A stretch of 64,000 bases of DNA, taken from Bog-756 sp963725275 (lineage in GTDB: Bacteria; Actinomycetota; Acidimicrobiia; Acidimicrobiales; RAAP-2). A model generated the notes under the pieces. That model worked only from the letters and a program-made list of their open reading frames with translations, was not told the DNA's origin and searched no databases. The stretch lies in the NCBI GenBank assembly GCA_963725275.1, contig CAVRXS010000007.1, forward strand, positions 620,001 through 684,000, read 5' to 3'. The first letter of the stretch is position 1. The number at the start of each line of letters is the position of its first letter. A program made the position numbers and the translations under genes. Positions 1 to 9,291 of this stretch are shown here, piece after piece.

Positions 1-97
1 AACGCCGAGGAGCAGGGTCGTGCCGAGCAGGACCGGGTCGATGCGGACCGCCAGGTGGCGAGGGCGCGTCAGCGAGGGTGTCGGCTGCGTAGGTCAC
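1..97 (-). CDS. 5' fragment of an unidentified, possibly membrane, protein
   Basis: Only the first ~32 codons lie in the window. A GTG at 95-97 follows a GGAG motif by seven bases. In a shifted frame the segment reads RIDPVLLGTTLLLGV, a hydrophobic stretch like the first helix of FtsW/RodA family proteins, but start and hydrophobic part are in different frames, so a one-base error is likely. It sits 22 bases downstream of aroE on the same strand. In M. tuberculosis the gene after aroE is a prepilin-peptidase-like gene, which this does not clearly resemble. The family suggestion is weak. Confidence 0.3.
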   Translation of the reverse strand, partial: MTYAADTLADAPSPPGGPHRPGPARHDPAPRR

Positions 98-119
98 CAG
101 GTTGCTCCGGCGATCCAGG

Positions 120-1007
120 CTACCCGTCGGTCGGAGCCTCCCCGGGGCGCCACCGGGCACCCCGCTCGTGCGCCGCCTGCCACATGGCCTCGACGGGGGC
201 GGCCTGCCCGGTCCAGCGCTCGACCTGCAGGGCAGCCTGGTGGACGAGCATGCCGAGACCGTTCGGCGACCGTCGCGCCCCGCTGCCGCGGCGCCTCGAG
301 CCAGGGCGTGACCGGTGGGTGGTAGACGAGGTCGACGACCACCTGCCCGGCGCTCGAGCAGCGCCGGGTCGAGCGGCAAGGTCGGCGGCCCGTCGGCCAC
401 GTCGTCCATGCCGACCGGCGTCGCGTTGACCACCAGCTCGGCCAGGCCACAGCGTCCGCCGCCGTACCCACCCGCCCGACCGGGCCGGCCAGGGCCGCGG
501 CGGTCTCGGCGCGCTCCGGGGTGCGGTTGACCACCACCACCTCGGCCGCGCCGGCGTCGGCCAGGGCCGGCGACCACGGCCCGCGCCGCTCCCCCGGCTC
601 CGACCACCAGGCAGCGCTTCGCTCGGCGGATCGAACCGGTCGGCGCACGGCGCAGCGCCGCCACGAAGCCGGCGCCGTCGGTGTTGTCGCCCACCAGCGC
701 GCCGTCGCCGTCGCGATCACGCAGTTGACCGCGCCGAGACGGGCGGCCTCCGGCGGTGAGCTCGTCCACCAGCCGCGCCGACCGCGTCCTTGTGGGGCAT
801 GGTGACCGAGAGCCCGCGGATCCCGAGCGCGCGCGCGCCGGCCAGCGCCGTGCGGCCGCCCGCCCGTCCGGCACCGGGAACGCCGACCGAGACCCAGTCG
901 AGGCCGAGGGCCTCGAAGGCGGCGTTGTGCAGCAGCGGCGAGAGCGAGTGGGCCACGGGATCGCCGATGACCCCGACCACGGTGGTCGCAGCCGAGATGC
1001 CGTCCAT
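120..1007 (-). CDS. aroE: shikimate dehydrogenase, frameshifted sequence
   Basis: Catalyses NADPH-dependent reduction of 3-dehydroshikimate to shikimate in aromatic amino-acid biosynthesis. The N-terminus (start 1007) shows the substrate-binding SLSPLLHNAAF segment and the MPHKD motif with the catalytic Lys. The C-terminal half shows the Rossmann NRTPERAE segment and the DLVYHPPVTPWL motif, and it ends with GLGMLVHQAALQVERW and a TAG at 120-122. These pieces lie in different frames, so several single-base shifts interrupt the gene; the restored protein would be about 295 residues, the family's usual size. It follows mltG in the same direction, as in mycobacteria. Confidence 0.85.
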
Positions 1008-1090
1008 GGTGCCGCCTGCATCCCGCGACGGGTGGTCAGCCGGACCTGTGGCGGCGCTGGGGTCGTCGGCATCGGTGCAGTCTTGCCCGC

Positions 1091-2269
1091 TCAGCCGAGG
1101 CCCGCCGCGGCAGCCAGGCCTCGTTGGCCTGCTGTTCGGCGAAGGTGTCGGAGAAGGCCTCGGTGCCGTCGGACTGTCGACCACCACGAAGTAGAGCCAG
1201 GCGCCGGCGGGTGGGTGCGAGGGCCGCCTGCAGTGACGCACGGGACGGGAAGCAGATCGGCGACGGGGTGAAGGCCGGTGTGCAGGTACGTGTTGTACGG
1301 GCGTCTGGGTCTGGAGGTCGGCCGCGGTCACCGGGCCACCGTCCGTCCGAGTGCGTAGAGCACCGTGGAGTCCATCTGCAGGGGCGTGCCCGCGCGCGAG
1401 GCGGTTGTAGATCACCCGGGCCACCGGCCCAGGTTCTGGGCGTACACCCCCTCCTTCTCGACGATCGACGCGACGGTGATCACCTGGTACGGCGTGTAGC
1501 CCGAGGTGCGGCCGGCCCTGCGGCGAGGCCGACCCGGGCTGCGAGGGTGTCGAAGCGGCCGATCATCTCGCCGAGCAGCGTGGTGGTCGGTCTCGGCCGG
1601 GAAGACCACGATAGGTCCCCGTGCCGAGGAGCCCGTCGAGGTTGGTCGACCCGGCGGGCTGCCACGGTGAATGCACGGTGGCGGCCGTGGCCAGCGAAAG
1701 CGCCCGGCGGTGTGGCCGGGAACCTGGCCGACCCGTTGGGCGAGCTCGGACACGGTGAAGCCCGGGGGGATCGTGACCGGGAAGACGTTGGGCCCGGTGC
1801 CGAGGATCGCATTCACGGTGGCGAAGCTCGAGTTGCGCCGGAAGGCGTAGGAACCGGACTCGACGCCGGGGATGCTGTGGAACTGCGACCAGATCCGGAA
1901 GGCGAGCGAGCTGCCGATGACCTGCTTCGCCTCGAGGGTGCCCGCCACCTGGTCGACCCCGGACCCGGAGGACACGGCGACGACGACCTCCGCGCCCGGG
2001 GGGCCCGAGGGAGAGGCCTCCGACGAGACCCAGAGGAACACCGCGACCACGAAGGCAACCCCGAGGAGGACGATCACGAGGACGGCGATCCGCCAGGGGC
2101 GGCGCCGGAGCCTCCGTCGGCCCCGGGGACCGCCGCCACCGCCCGCGGCGCCGTCTCCGCCACCCGGCCGCCCGTAGATATGGGGGTCGACGGCCACCGC
2201 ATCCCCGCCGCCGAGGTCTCCCGATCCGCCGTCGGCTGTCTCGACGGCGTCGGGCCCCGGGTCCGTCAT
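1091..2269 (-). CDS. mltG: endolytic murein transglycosylase MltG (YceG), frameshifted sequence
   Basis: Membrane-bound lytic transglycosylase that cleaves nascent glycan strands and so limits peptidoglycan strand length. The start at 2269 forms an ATGA overlap with the ruvX stop. A Gly/Arg-rich cytoplasmic N-terminus precedes one membrane helix (IAVLVIVLLGVAFVVAVFLWV, about residues 62-82). The LysM-like part has IPPGFTVSELAQRVGQ, and the catalytic Glu motif SIVEKEG is near 1460. Downstream pieces VARVIYNRLARG, GGPVTAADLQTQTP and WLYFVVVD are in other frames. The most natural end is LAAAAGLG followed by TGA at 1091-1093, which requires frame repairs, so the exact end is inferred. Confidence 0.85.
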
Positions 2270-2724
2270 GATCGAGCACTCCGACCCTCGAGCCATGCTG
2301 CGAGGATGACCGCGGCGGCCGTGCGATCGACCACCGCACGCCGGGCGCGCCCGCGGGTGCCTGCGGCACCGAGGGACTGCTCGGCGGTCACGGTGGTGAG
2401 GCGCTCGTCGAAGAGCTCGACCCTGATGTCCCTCTCCGCGAGCAGCGCCTGCAGGGCGGCGGCTTCGGCCTCGGCCGCCAGCGCCGCCGGGCCGCGGCTC
2501 CCGTCGAGGGAGAGGGGCAGACCCACGACCACCGTGACCGCCTCCTCCTCCAGGATGAGGTCCACCAGGGTCCGCCGGTCCCGTTCGGCGTCACCGCTCC
2601 GGACCACGGTGCCCCGCGGCGTGGCCACCGTGCCCGCCGAGTCGCTCACCGCGATGCCGATGCGGCGGGTGCCGAGATCGATGCCGACCGCCCGTCCGCG
2701 TCGGCTCGGGCCGTCGGTCCCCAC
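2266..2724 (-). CDS. ruvX: RuvX/YqgF, RNase H-fold putative resolvase / pre-16S rRNA nuclease
   Basis: About 152 residues, normal length. The N-terminal GIDLGTRRIGIAVSD motif carries the first catalytic Asp. VVGLPLSLDGSRG is the conserved central motif, and ELFDERLTTVTAE plus VDRTAAAVILAAWLE complete the family signature. GTG at 2724 is chosen because it is six bases after the alaS stop and places the motif at the usual distance; no strong Shine-Dalgarno is visible. The TGA overlaps the mltG start by four bases. alaS-ruvX-mltG-aroE is a conserved actinobacterial order. Known roles are in 5' maturation of pre-16S rRNA or in recombination. Confidence 0.92.
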   Translation of the reverse strand: MGTDGPSRRGRAVGIDLGTRRIGIAVSDSAGTVATPRGTVVRSGDAERDRRTLVDLILEEEAVTVVVGLPLSLDGSRGPAALAAEAEAAALQALLAERDIRVELFDERLTTVTAEQSLGAAGTRGRARRAVVDRTAAAVILAAWLEGRSARS

Positions 2725-2729
2725 GCCGT

Positions 2730-5336
2730 TCAGGAGGCCCCGAGCACCCGACGGGCCTCCTCGAGGGCGCGGTCGATGCCGGCCGGGTCCTTGCCCCCTG
2801 CGACGGCGACCTCGGGCGAACCGCCGCCGCCGCCGCCCAGCAGTGGAGAGATCTGCTTCACGAGCCCGCCCGCGTCCACCTGCCCGTCGGTGCGATCGGC
2901 AGGGTCGGCAGCCACGACCAGCGAGGCCTTGGCGCCGTCCGGGCTCCCGCCGAGCACCACCGCGCGGAGCCCTCCCGACGACCGGACGCTCTGGGCCAGG
3001 TCGCGGAGCTCGTCCGGGCTCAGCCCGTCCCGGCGGGCGACCACGGCTCCCCCCGACGCCTCTGCGAGCAGCGTCTGCCCGTCGGCCCGGATCTCGCGGG
3101 CGCGGGCCTGTTCGAGTGCCTTTTCGGCAGCGCGCTGGCGCTCCATCAGGCGTTCGATGGCGTCGCCGACGTGCTCCGGGTCGGTGCGCAACAGGTCGGC
3201 CGCCCCGTCGAGCAACGCTTCCCGGGAGGCCGCCCGCTCGATGGCGCCCATGCCGGTGACCGCGAGGATCCGTCGTGTGTTGGAGCCGATGGACGACTCG
3301 GAGACCACGGTGATCGGACCGATCATCCCGAGCGCGCTGACGTGGGTGCCGCCGCACAGCTCGGTCGAATGCGGCCCGGCCTGCACCACGCGCACCCGTT
3401 CCCCGTACTTGTCACCGAAGAACGCCAGTGCCCCCATCGCCTCGGCCTCGGCCCTCGAGTGCTCTTCGACCACCACCCTGTCGTCGGTGAGCACGTCGGC
3501 GTTGGCCAGGGTGGTCACCTCGGCCAGCTCGCCGGGCGTGACCGGGGCGTGGTGACTGAAGTCGAAACGGAGCCGGTCGGGCGCGACGAGCGAGCTCTGC
3601 TGGCGCACGTGGTCCCCGAGCACGGTCCGGAGCGCCGCATGCAGGAGGTGGGTGGCGGTGTGGCTGCGACGCAGGGCCTCGCGCCGGGTGCCGTCGATGG
3701 TCGCGACGGCATCCTGCCCGGCGAGGATCTCACCGGTGACCGTGGCCCGGTGGGAGGTCAGCCCGGGCAGTGCCGAGACCGTGTCGTAGACGAGCGCCGT
3801 ACCGGTCTCGGTGACGATGGTCCCGGTGTCGCCCATCTGGCCGCCGCCCTCGGCGTAGAAGGGGGTGCGATCGAGGAAGACCTCGACCTGCCCGGCATCC
3901 TCCGGTGCACGGTCGGTCAGCACCGCGACCACCCGGGCCGGCGTCGAGTAGGCGTCGGGCCGTTGCCCGACGAAGACGGTCTGGCCCTCGAGGTCGAGGA
4001 CCGACCGGTAGGCCTCCTCCCCGGCAGGGACGCGACCGGCCCGTGCGGCGGCCCGGGCCTGGGCGCGTTGGCGGTCCATGGCCTGCTCGAACCCCTCCAG
4101 GTCGACGGACCGGCCCGCCTCCTCGGCGATCTCGACCGTGAGCTCGACCGGGAATCCGTAGGTGTCGTGGAGCCGGAAGGCCACCTCGCCGGCGAGCGTG
4201 TCGCCGGCGGCAGCCAGCTCCTCGTCGAGGATGGCCGACCCGGTGGCCAGCGTGCGCAGGAAAGCATCCTCCTCGCGGGCCACCACGTCGGCGACCAGCG
4301 CGTGCTGCTCGGCGAGCCCCGGATACGTGCCCCCGAGTACCGAGACGGCCGCATCGACGAGGCGCGGCGTGAACGGCTCGCTGACCCCGAGCTGGCGTGC
4401 CCGGCGCACGGCTCGGCGGATGAGGCGGCGCAGCACGTAGCCCCGACCCTCGTTGGCCGGCAGCACCCCGTCGGCCACCACCATCGACATGGCCCGCCCG
4501 TGGTCGGCCAGGATACGCAGCGCCACGTCGTCGTGGTCGTCCGCGCCGTAGGTCCGTCCGGTGATCGACTGGGCCACGTCGAGCAGCGGCACGAACAGCT
4601 CGGTGTCGAAGATCGAGTCGACGCCCTGCAGCACGGGCAGGATGCGCTCGAGACCGGCGCCGGTGTCGATGCTGGGTCGCGGCAACGCGTCCGTCGTCCC
4701 GTCGGGATGGCGGTCGTACTGCATGAAGACCAGGTTCCAGATCTCGACGAAGCGCTCGGCGCCACCCAGCGCAGGTCCCCCGTCCTCGCCGTAGGCGGCT
4801 CCCTTGTCGAAGAAGAGCTCGGAGCTCGGGCCCCAGGGGCCGATCCCCTCACCCTTCCACACGTTGTCGTCGCCCATCCGCTGGATGCGGTCGGTCGGGA
4901 TGCCGACGGCGTCGCGCCAGATGGCCTCCGCCTCGTCGTCGTCCTCGTGCACCGTGATCCAGAGCCGGTCGCCGTCGATGCCGAGCACTCCCGTCACCAG
5001 CTCCCAGGCGAAGGGGATGGCCTCCGCCTTGAAGTAGTCGCCGAAACTGAAGTTGCCGAGCATCTCGAAGAAGGTGCAGTGGCGCTGGGTGGTGCCGACC
5101 ACGTCGATGTCGACGGTGCGGAAGCACTTCTGCACCGAGGTGGCCCGGGTCCAGGGGGGGACCTCGTCGCCGAGGAAGAAGGGCTTGAACGGCACCATCC
5201 CCGCGATCGTGAACAGCACCGTCGGGTCGTGCGGGATGAGACTCGCCGACGGCACCGCTGCGTGGCCGCGCTCGACGAAGAAGCCGGTGAACGCGGCTCT
5301 GAGATGGTCGGCGTCGTGCGCCGTGCCGGAGGTCAC
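2730..5336 (-). CDS. alaS: alanine--tRNA ligase
   Basis: Class II synthetase charging tRNA-Ala, about 868 residues, full length and uninterrupted. The catalytic core is N-terminal (GHAAVPSASLIPHDPTVLFT, then the TVDID/TQRHCTFFEMLGNFSFGDYFK region). The editing domain has HTATHLLHAAL and CGGTHVSALG with the zinc-binding His and Cys residues. The C-terminal C-Ala domain ends with a Gly-rich GGGGGGSPEVA segment. GTG at 5336 is preferred over TTG at 5345 because its N-terminus matches the family and a TAGGAT hexamer lies eight bases upstream. It heads the alaS-ruvX-mltG-aroE group. Confidence 0.97.
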   Translation of the reverse strand: MTSGTAHDADHLRAAFTGFFVERGHAAVPSASLIPHDPTVLFTIAGMVPFKPFFLGDEVPPWTRATSVQKCFRTVDIDVVGTTQRHCTFFEMLGNFSFGDYFKAEAIPFAWELVTGVLGIDGDRLWITVHEDDDEAEAIWRDAVGIPTDRIQRMGDDNVWKGEGIGPWGPSSELFFDKGAAYGEDGGPALGGAERFVEIWNLVFMQYDRHPDGTTDALPRPSIDTGAGLERILPVLQGVDSIFDTELFVPLLDVAQSITGRTYGADDHDDVALRILADHGRAMSMVVADGVLPANEGRGYVLRRLIRRAVRRARQLGVSEPFTPRLVDAAVSVLGGTYPGLAEQHALVADVVAREEDAFLRTLATGSAILDEELAAAGDTLAGEVAFRLHDTYGFPVELTVEIAEEAGRSVDLEGFEQAMDRQRAQARAAARAGRVPAGEEAYRSVLDLEGQTVFVGQRPDAYSTPARVVAVLTDRAPEDAGQVEVFLDRTPFYAEGGGQMGDTGTIVTETGTALVYDTVSALPGLTSHRATVTGEILAGQDAVATIDGTRREALRRSHTATHLLHAALRTVLGDHVRQQSSLVAPDRLRFDFSHHAPVTPGELAEVTTLANADVLTDDRVVVEEHSRAEAEAMGALAFFGDKYGERVRVVQAGPHSTELCGGTHVSALGMIGPITVVSESSIGSNTRRILAVTGMGAIERAASREALLDGAADLLRTDPEHVGDAIERLMERQRAAEKALEQARAREIRADGQTLLAEASGGAVVARRDGLSPDELRDLAQSVRSSGGLRAVVLGGSPDGAKASLVVAADPADRTDGQVDAGGLVKQISPLLGGGGGGSPEVAVAGGKDPAGIDRALEEARRVLGAS

Positions 5337-5344
5337 GACCGGCA

Positions 5345-5350
5345 ATCCTA
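5345..5350 (-). promoter_or_regulatory. candidate -10 element for alaS (leaderless type)
   Basis: TAGGAT (TANNNT class) ends eight bases before the GTG start. This is the spacing expected when transcription begins at or next to the start codon. No convincing -35 is seen. Confidence 0.4.
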
Positions 5351-5692
5351 CGTGCCCAGGTGAGAGGGTGATTCTCGCCGGGTCGCCACTCCGATGCCCG
5401 GGACGGCGTCGGGCGCGACCGCGCCGGACGCCGCCAGCTGGTCCCAGAGCTCGGTTTCACGGCGCTGCTTCTCGGATCGCCCGGAGACCACCGCGTCCCG
5501 CACCCGCTTCCCGGTCTGCCCGGCCACCTGGCGGGCCGACCGACCGACCTCGGTCGCCAGCGCTTCGGGTGTCAGCCGTGCCGCGGCCTGCTCGATGGTG
5601 TGTCGGACCTTCCGTTCGGCCCAGAGGGCCGACCCGGCACCGGCCACGACCCCGGTCATCAACCAGAAGGCTCGCCGGGGAACGACGATCAC
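5348..5692 (-). CDS. small membrane-anchored protein of unknown function
   Basis: 114 residues. The start is a GTG (5690-5692) overlapping the TGA of the upstream DUF948-like gene by four bases. An N-terminal membrane segment, RRAFWLMTGVVAGAGSALWA, is followed by a charged, probably helical region rich in Lys, Arg and Glu (KVRHTIEQAAARL, GRSARQVAGQTGKRVRDA). Many actinobacteria carry a similar pair of small membrane proteins just upstream of alaS; no enzymatic motif is visible. Its stop lies two bases beyond the TTG alternative of alaS, so the three genes are tightly packed. Confidence 0.7.
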   Translation of the reverse strand: MIVVPRRAFWLMTGVVAGAGSALWAERKVRHTIEQAAARLTPEALATEVGRSARQVAGQTGKRVRDAVVSGRSEKQRRETELWDQLAASGAVAPDAVPGIGVATRRESPSHLGT

Positions 5693-6090
5693 CGGCTCCG
5701 GTCGCGGGGCACGGACGCGCCGTTGCGCGCAGCGGTCTCTCGCGACGCCAGCCGGCGGATCCCGGTCGCGGCGCCGGCGCGGACGGCCAGGACCTTCACC
5801 ACCGGATTGGCGAAGGCGCGATAGGCGAGACGCGAGGCCGAGTCCACCGTTGCGTGCACCGACTCCGTCGAGTCGAGGACGGCACCGACCCGTTCCATCT
5901 CGGTGGCGGCCTGCCCGACCACGCGGTGGGCGTCCGCGACGAGGGGGACGGTCTGCCGGCGGAGCTCGTCGGCCAGCGCGCCGAGCCGTTGCGCCTGGCG
6001 GCGGAGCGAAGCCACCGCCACGAGAAGGCCGGCAACTGCGATCACGCAGGCGATGCTCGCCACCAGGACGGCGATCTCTCCAGCTGTCAT
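5689..6090 (-). CDS. DUF948-like small membrane protein
   Basis: 133 residues. One N-terminal membrane helix (IAVLVASIACVIAVAGLLVAVA) is followed by a long predicted coiled coil (LRRQAQRLGALADELRRQ and further heptad-like stretches). This is the build of DUF948 proteins, which often precede alaS in Gram-positives. Function is unknown. It is translationally coupled (GTGA) to the next small protein. A TAAGCT hexamer nine bases upstream of the ATG (6100-6105) may be a -10 element. Confidence 0.75.
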   Translation of the reverse strand: MTAGEIAVLVASIACVIAVAGLLVAVASLRRQAQRLGALADELRRQTVPLVADAHRVVGQAATEMERVGAVLDSTESVHATVDSASRLAYRAFANPVVKVLAVRAGAATGIRRLASRETAARNGASVPRDRSR

Positions 6091-6161
6091 GATCGGAGCA
6101 GCTTAGATCGCCCGATCCGCGACTCGGCGCTCTCCCGGCCGCGCCGTGCCCCACGGGACCG

Positions 6162-9100
6162 TCAGGTGGAGGTCATCCCCACGACCGGCCGATTGAGGGT
6201 GATCCCCCCCGTCGATCCGAAGAACCGGGCATCGCCGTAGGCGAAGATGCCGCCGTCCGAGGCGACCAGCCAGTAGCCCTTGCCGGTCAGCGAGGGCGCC
6301 ATACCCACGACGGGGCGGTTGAGGGTGAGGTTGCCGGTCGAGCCGTAGAACCCGGCGTCGCCGAAGGCGAAGATGCCGCCGTCGGAGGCGACCAGCCAGT
6401 AGCCCCTGCCGTCGGGTGTCGCGGCCATGCCCACGACCGGCCGGTTGAGGGTCATTCCCCCCGTCGACCCGTGGAAGGCGCCGTCGCCGAAGGCGAAGAT
6501 GCCGCCGTCGGAGGCGACCAGCCAGTAGCCCCTGCCGTCGGGGGTCGCGGCCATGCCCACGACCGGCCGGTTGAGGGTCATTCCCCCCGTCGAGCCGTGG
6601 AAGGCGGCGTCGCCGAAGGCGAAGATGCCGCCGTCGGAGGCGACCAGCCAGTAGCCCTTGCCGTCGGGAGTGGCTGCCATGCCGACCACCGGCTGGTTGA
6701 GGATCAGATTGCCGGTCGAGCCGTAGAACCCGGCATCCCCGTAGGCGAAGATGCCGCCGTCGGAGGCGACCAGCCAGTAGCCCTTGCCATCGGGAGTGGC
6801 TGCCATGCCGACCACCGGCTGGTTCAGGGTCAGGTTGCCGGTCGAGCCGTAGAACCCGGCGTGGCCGAAGTCGAAGATGCCGCCGTCGGAGGCGACCAGC
6901 CAGTAGCCCGGTAGGGCGTAGATGTAGCGGTCAGCGATCGCCTGCGGACTGGTCCCGTCCGGGGAGGACACCGAGACGTCCACGGTCGCCCCTCCGGCAG
7001 GCCCGGCGGGGACGGTGGCCACGATCGATCCTGGCGAGGTCACGGTGAAGGCTGCAGGGGTGGTGCCAAAGCGGACCGAGGTCGCGCCACCGAAGTCGGA
7101 GCCGGCGATCGTGACCCGACCGCCCCCAGTGGTCGGACCCTTGATCGGGATCACCGAGGTCACCCGTGGGGAGATGAAGGTGAACGTGGACGAGGGAACC
7201 GCTGCGCTCGTGCCCGCGGCCGGAGCGGTGGTGGTGGTGACCGTGACCGCCGACTCCTGACCGGTGACCACGTCCGGGGTGGTCACCGTCACCGAGGTCG
7301 GGGTGTGCGCGACGACGGTCGCGTTCGCACCGCCGAACCGGACGGTCGGTGCACCGGTGCCGAACCCGGAGCCGCTCACGACCACGGTCTGGCCGCCTGA
7401 CGCCTTGCCCGACGGCGGGGAGAGCCCGGTGACCGCGGGGCAACCGGCGGCCGATCCGGAGAACAGGCCGAGCAGCGAGGCGGCCCGGGGACTCCCCCAA
7501 CCGGAGGCCAGGTCGTAGCCGGGGCGTGCGACGAACTGCCCGCCGGTCGCCCCCGGGAAGATGCTGTTGTTCCCGGCGGTGATGTCGTTGAAGGAGGATG
7601 GGGCTCCGGCTGAGTAGAGCTCCGGGCCGAGCAGTCCGGCCGGGGTGTTGCAGCCCTGGTTGGTATCCGCGACGAGTGCTGCCCAGAGCGGGGCGGCAGC
7701 GCTGGTCCCCCCCACCGGCACCCAGACGCCGTCCATGAAGATGACGACACCGTGGTCCGGGTCGGCCGAGGCTGCCACGTCGGGGACCTCACGGCACTGT
7801 TCGTTGGAATGGGGACCGCAGGTGCGCACGGTGTCCGGGATCTCGGCGCCGGGCACCTGCTGGTACGTCGGTGCAGGGAACATCGTCGAGTTGCCCCCTC
7901 CCCCGGCACCAGAAGTCCCGTTGTTCCAGACCGACTCGGTCGGGACGTTCGCGTTCGCCGCGGTGAGCGAGGTGCCGCCCACGCCGGTCACGTCTGGTTG
8001 GTCGGCGGGATCGTCCACTGCCAACGTGGTCAGACCAGACTCGCTCCTGAGGTCGTAACAGTCGCTCGAGCCCGAGTCGCCCGAGGCGGCCAGAACGGTC
8101 TGACCCTGGGTGGCCGCCTGGGCGAACAACATGGCCTCTGTGGCCCGGTCGGTCGGGTCCATGTCGGACTCGCACTGGCCCCAACTCGTCGAGAGCACCT
8201 TGGCCGCGTCTTCGTCCACCATGGCTGCGTAGGTGTCGATGGGTCCGGTCCCGTCCTGCGGACCGGTGTAGACGAGCACCGACGACGACGGCGCGAGCCC
8301 GGCCACCATCTCGATGTCCAGCGCGGCCTCACCGTCCTCGATCGGCGGGCCCGCGCCACCGTCGACCGTGACGTCGGTGACCGGCACCCCGAGCCCGTAG
8401 CAGGACTCGTAGGTCTGGATGTCACTCGGTTGGTAGGACTCGAGCTCGTAGACTCCGACGGTCTGGCCCGCGGCCGAACGGCCCGCGCCGTAGAGCGTGG
8501 AGAGGCCGTACGTCGAGGCCAACTGGTTCGCGGTCCACCCGCCGTAGGCGCCCGCCACTGCACTCGCCTCTTGGCAGGGGGACGGACCGACCTGGGATGG
8601 CTGGGCACCGAGGCGTGACGAGGCAGCCGACGGCGCCGTTCCAGCGCCCGCGCCACCCCGACCGAGGACGATCTGTGGGTGGAGGGGCGAGGCGTCGGAC
8701 AGGCCGATGACTCCCTGGATGCCCCCGGCGAGCGCGGCGGGAACCTCGGGAGTGCCGAGGCCGACCCGGGTCAGCGATCCGGTCCGCAGCCGGGCCTGGA
8801 CCAGGGGAACCGAGAAGGTCCGCTCCATCTCGGCGGCAGGACCGGAGACCGGAACGAAGAGGCCGTCAGACGCGGTGGGGCCGACCACGAGACCCGTCGA
8901 GGAGAGCCAGTCCCGAGTGGCGGTCACCGTGGCGGCGTCGGGCCCGAAGACGGCTCCGAACTGGCCCCGCCCGAGATAGCGGCGGAACTGCGGGGTCCCC
9001 GGAGTGGACACGGACCGCACGAATGCGTCGAGGGCGGCCGGATCGCGCGGACGGAGGACCACCTCGGCGTGGACGGTCGACGCCGGGTCGGTCGGGCCCA

Positions 9101-9287
9101 CCACCGTGGCTCCGGACGGGACGCTGGTGCCGGCGCCCACCAGGCGGACCATCGCGAGAGGGTGCGCCGGGGTCGCGGTCGCCGCTCCGGACCAGACGGC
9201 TGCGACCAGGGCCAGCGCCAGGGCCAGTGCAACGGGCACAGCGACGAGCTGCCGCGACGCCAGGCCCCGCGATCTCGACGCCCGCAT
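6162..9287 (-). CDS. secreted S53 (sedolisin/kumamolisin-type) serine-carboxyl protease with two IPT/TIG domains and a GYWLVASDGG repeat tail
   Basis: 1041 residues. Start 9287 follows GGGGAAG. A signal peptide (MRASRSRG to about residue 39) precedes an activation prodomain (about 60-190). The catalytic domain has E319-AAL-D323 (kumamolisin-type E-x3-D), the SWGQCESD segment and the nucleophile Ser529 in GGTSAAAP. The calcium-site type ending DIT...GYDLASGWGSP is present. Two IPT/TIG domains follow (about 616-700 and 706-789), then six repeats of 42 residues to the C-terminus. Sedolisins are secreted endopeptidases, usually active at low pH. The repeat tail suggests cell-surface attachment or polymer binding, but that is inference. 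It lies between housekeeping genes and looks like a lineage-specific insertion. Confidence 0.92.
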   Translation of the reverse strand: MRASRSRGLASRQLVAVPVALALALALVAAVWSGAATATPAHPLAMVRLVGAGTSVPSGATVVGPTDPASTVHAEVVLRPRDPAALDAFVRSVSTPGTPQFRRYLGRGQFGAVFGPDAATVTATRDWLSSTGLVVGPTASDGLFVPVSGPAAEMERTFSVPLVQARLRTGSLTRVGLGTPEVPAALAGGIQGVIGLSDASPLHPQIVLGRGGAGAGTAPSAASSRLGAQPSQVGPSPCQEASAVAGAYGGWTANQLASTYGLSTLYGAGRSAAGQTVGVYELESYQPSDIQTYESCYGLGVPVTDVTVDGGAGPPIEDGEAALDIEMVAGLAPSSSVLVYTGPQDGTGPIDTYAAMVDEDAAKVLSTSWGQCESDMDPTDRATEAMLFAQAATQGQTVLAASGDSGSSDCYDLRSESGLTTLAVDDPADQPDVTGVGGTSLTAANANVPTESVWNNGTSGAGGGGNSTMFPAPTYQQVPGAEIPDTVRTCGPHSNEQCREVPDVAASADPDHGVVIFMDGVWVPVGGTSAAAPLWAALVADTNQGCNTPAGLLGPELYSAGAPSSFNDITAGNNSIFPGATGGQFVARPGYDLASGWGSPRAASLLGLFSGSAAGCPAVTGLSPPSGKASGGQTVVVSGSGFGTGAPTVRFGGANATVVAHTPTSVTVTTPDVVTGQESAVTVTTTTAPAAGTSAAVPSSTFTFISPRVTSVIPIKGPTTGGGRVTIAGSDFGGATSVRFGTTPAAFTVTSPGSIVATVPAGPAGGATVDVSVSSPDGTSPQAIADRYIYALPGYWLVASDGGIFDFGHAGFYGSTGNLTLNQPVVGMAATPDGKGYWLVASDGGIFAYGDAGFYGSTGNLILNQPVVGMAATPDGKGYWLVASDGGIFAFGDAAFHGSTGGMTLNRPVVGMAATPDGRGYWLVASDGGIFAFGDGAFHGSTGGMTLNRPVVGMAATPDGRGYWLVASDGGIFAFGDAGFYGSTGNLTLNRPVVGMAPSLTGKGYWLVASDGGIFAYGDARFFGSTGGITLNRPVVGMTST
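6165..6908 (-). repeat. six direct coding repeats of 126 bp (last one partial)
   Basis: Units start at 6908, 6782, 6656, 6530, 6404 and 6278 reading leftwards. Each encodes GYWLVASDGGIFAFGDA-like, GSTGN/G, LNR/QPVVGM and AATPDGK segments; the last unit is 38 codons. Units 3 and 4 are nearly identical, which suggests recent duplication. Each unit has an aromatic-rich strand pattern expected for a beta-propeller blade or similar solenoid. Confidence 0.95.
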
Positions 9288-9291
9288 CCGG

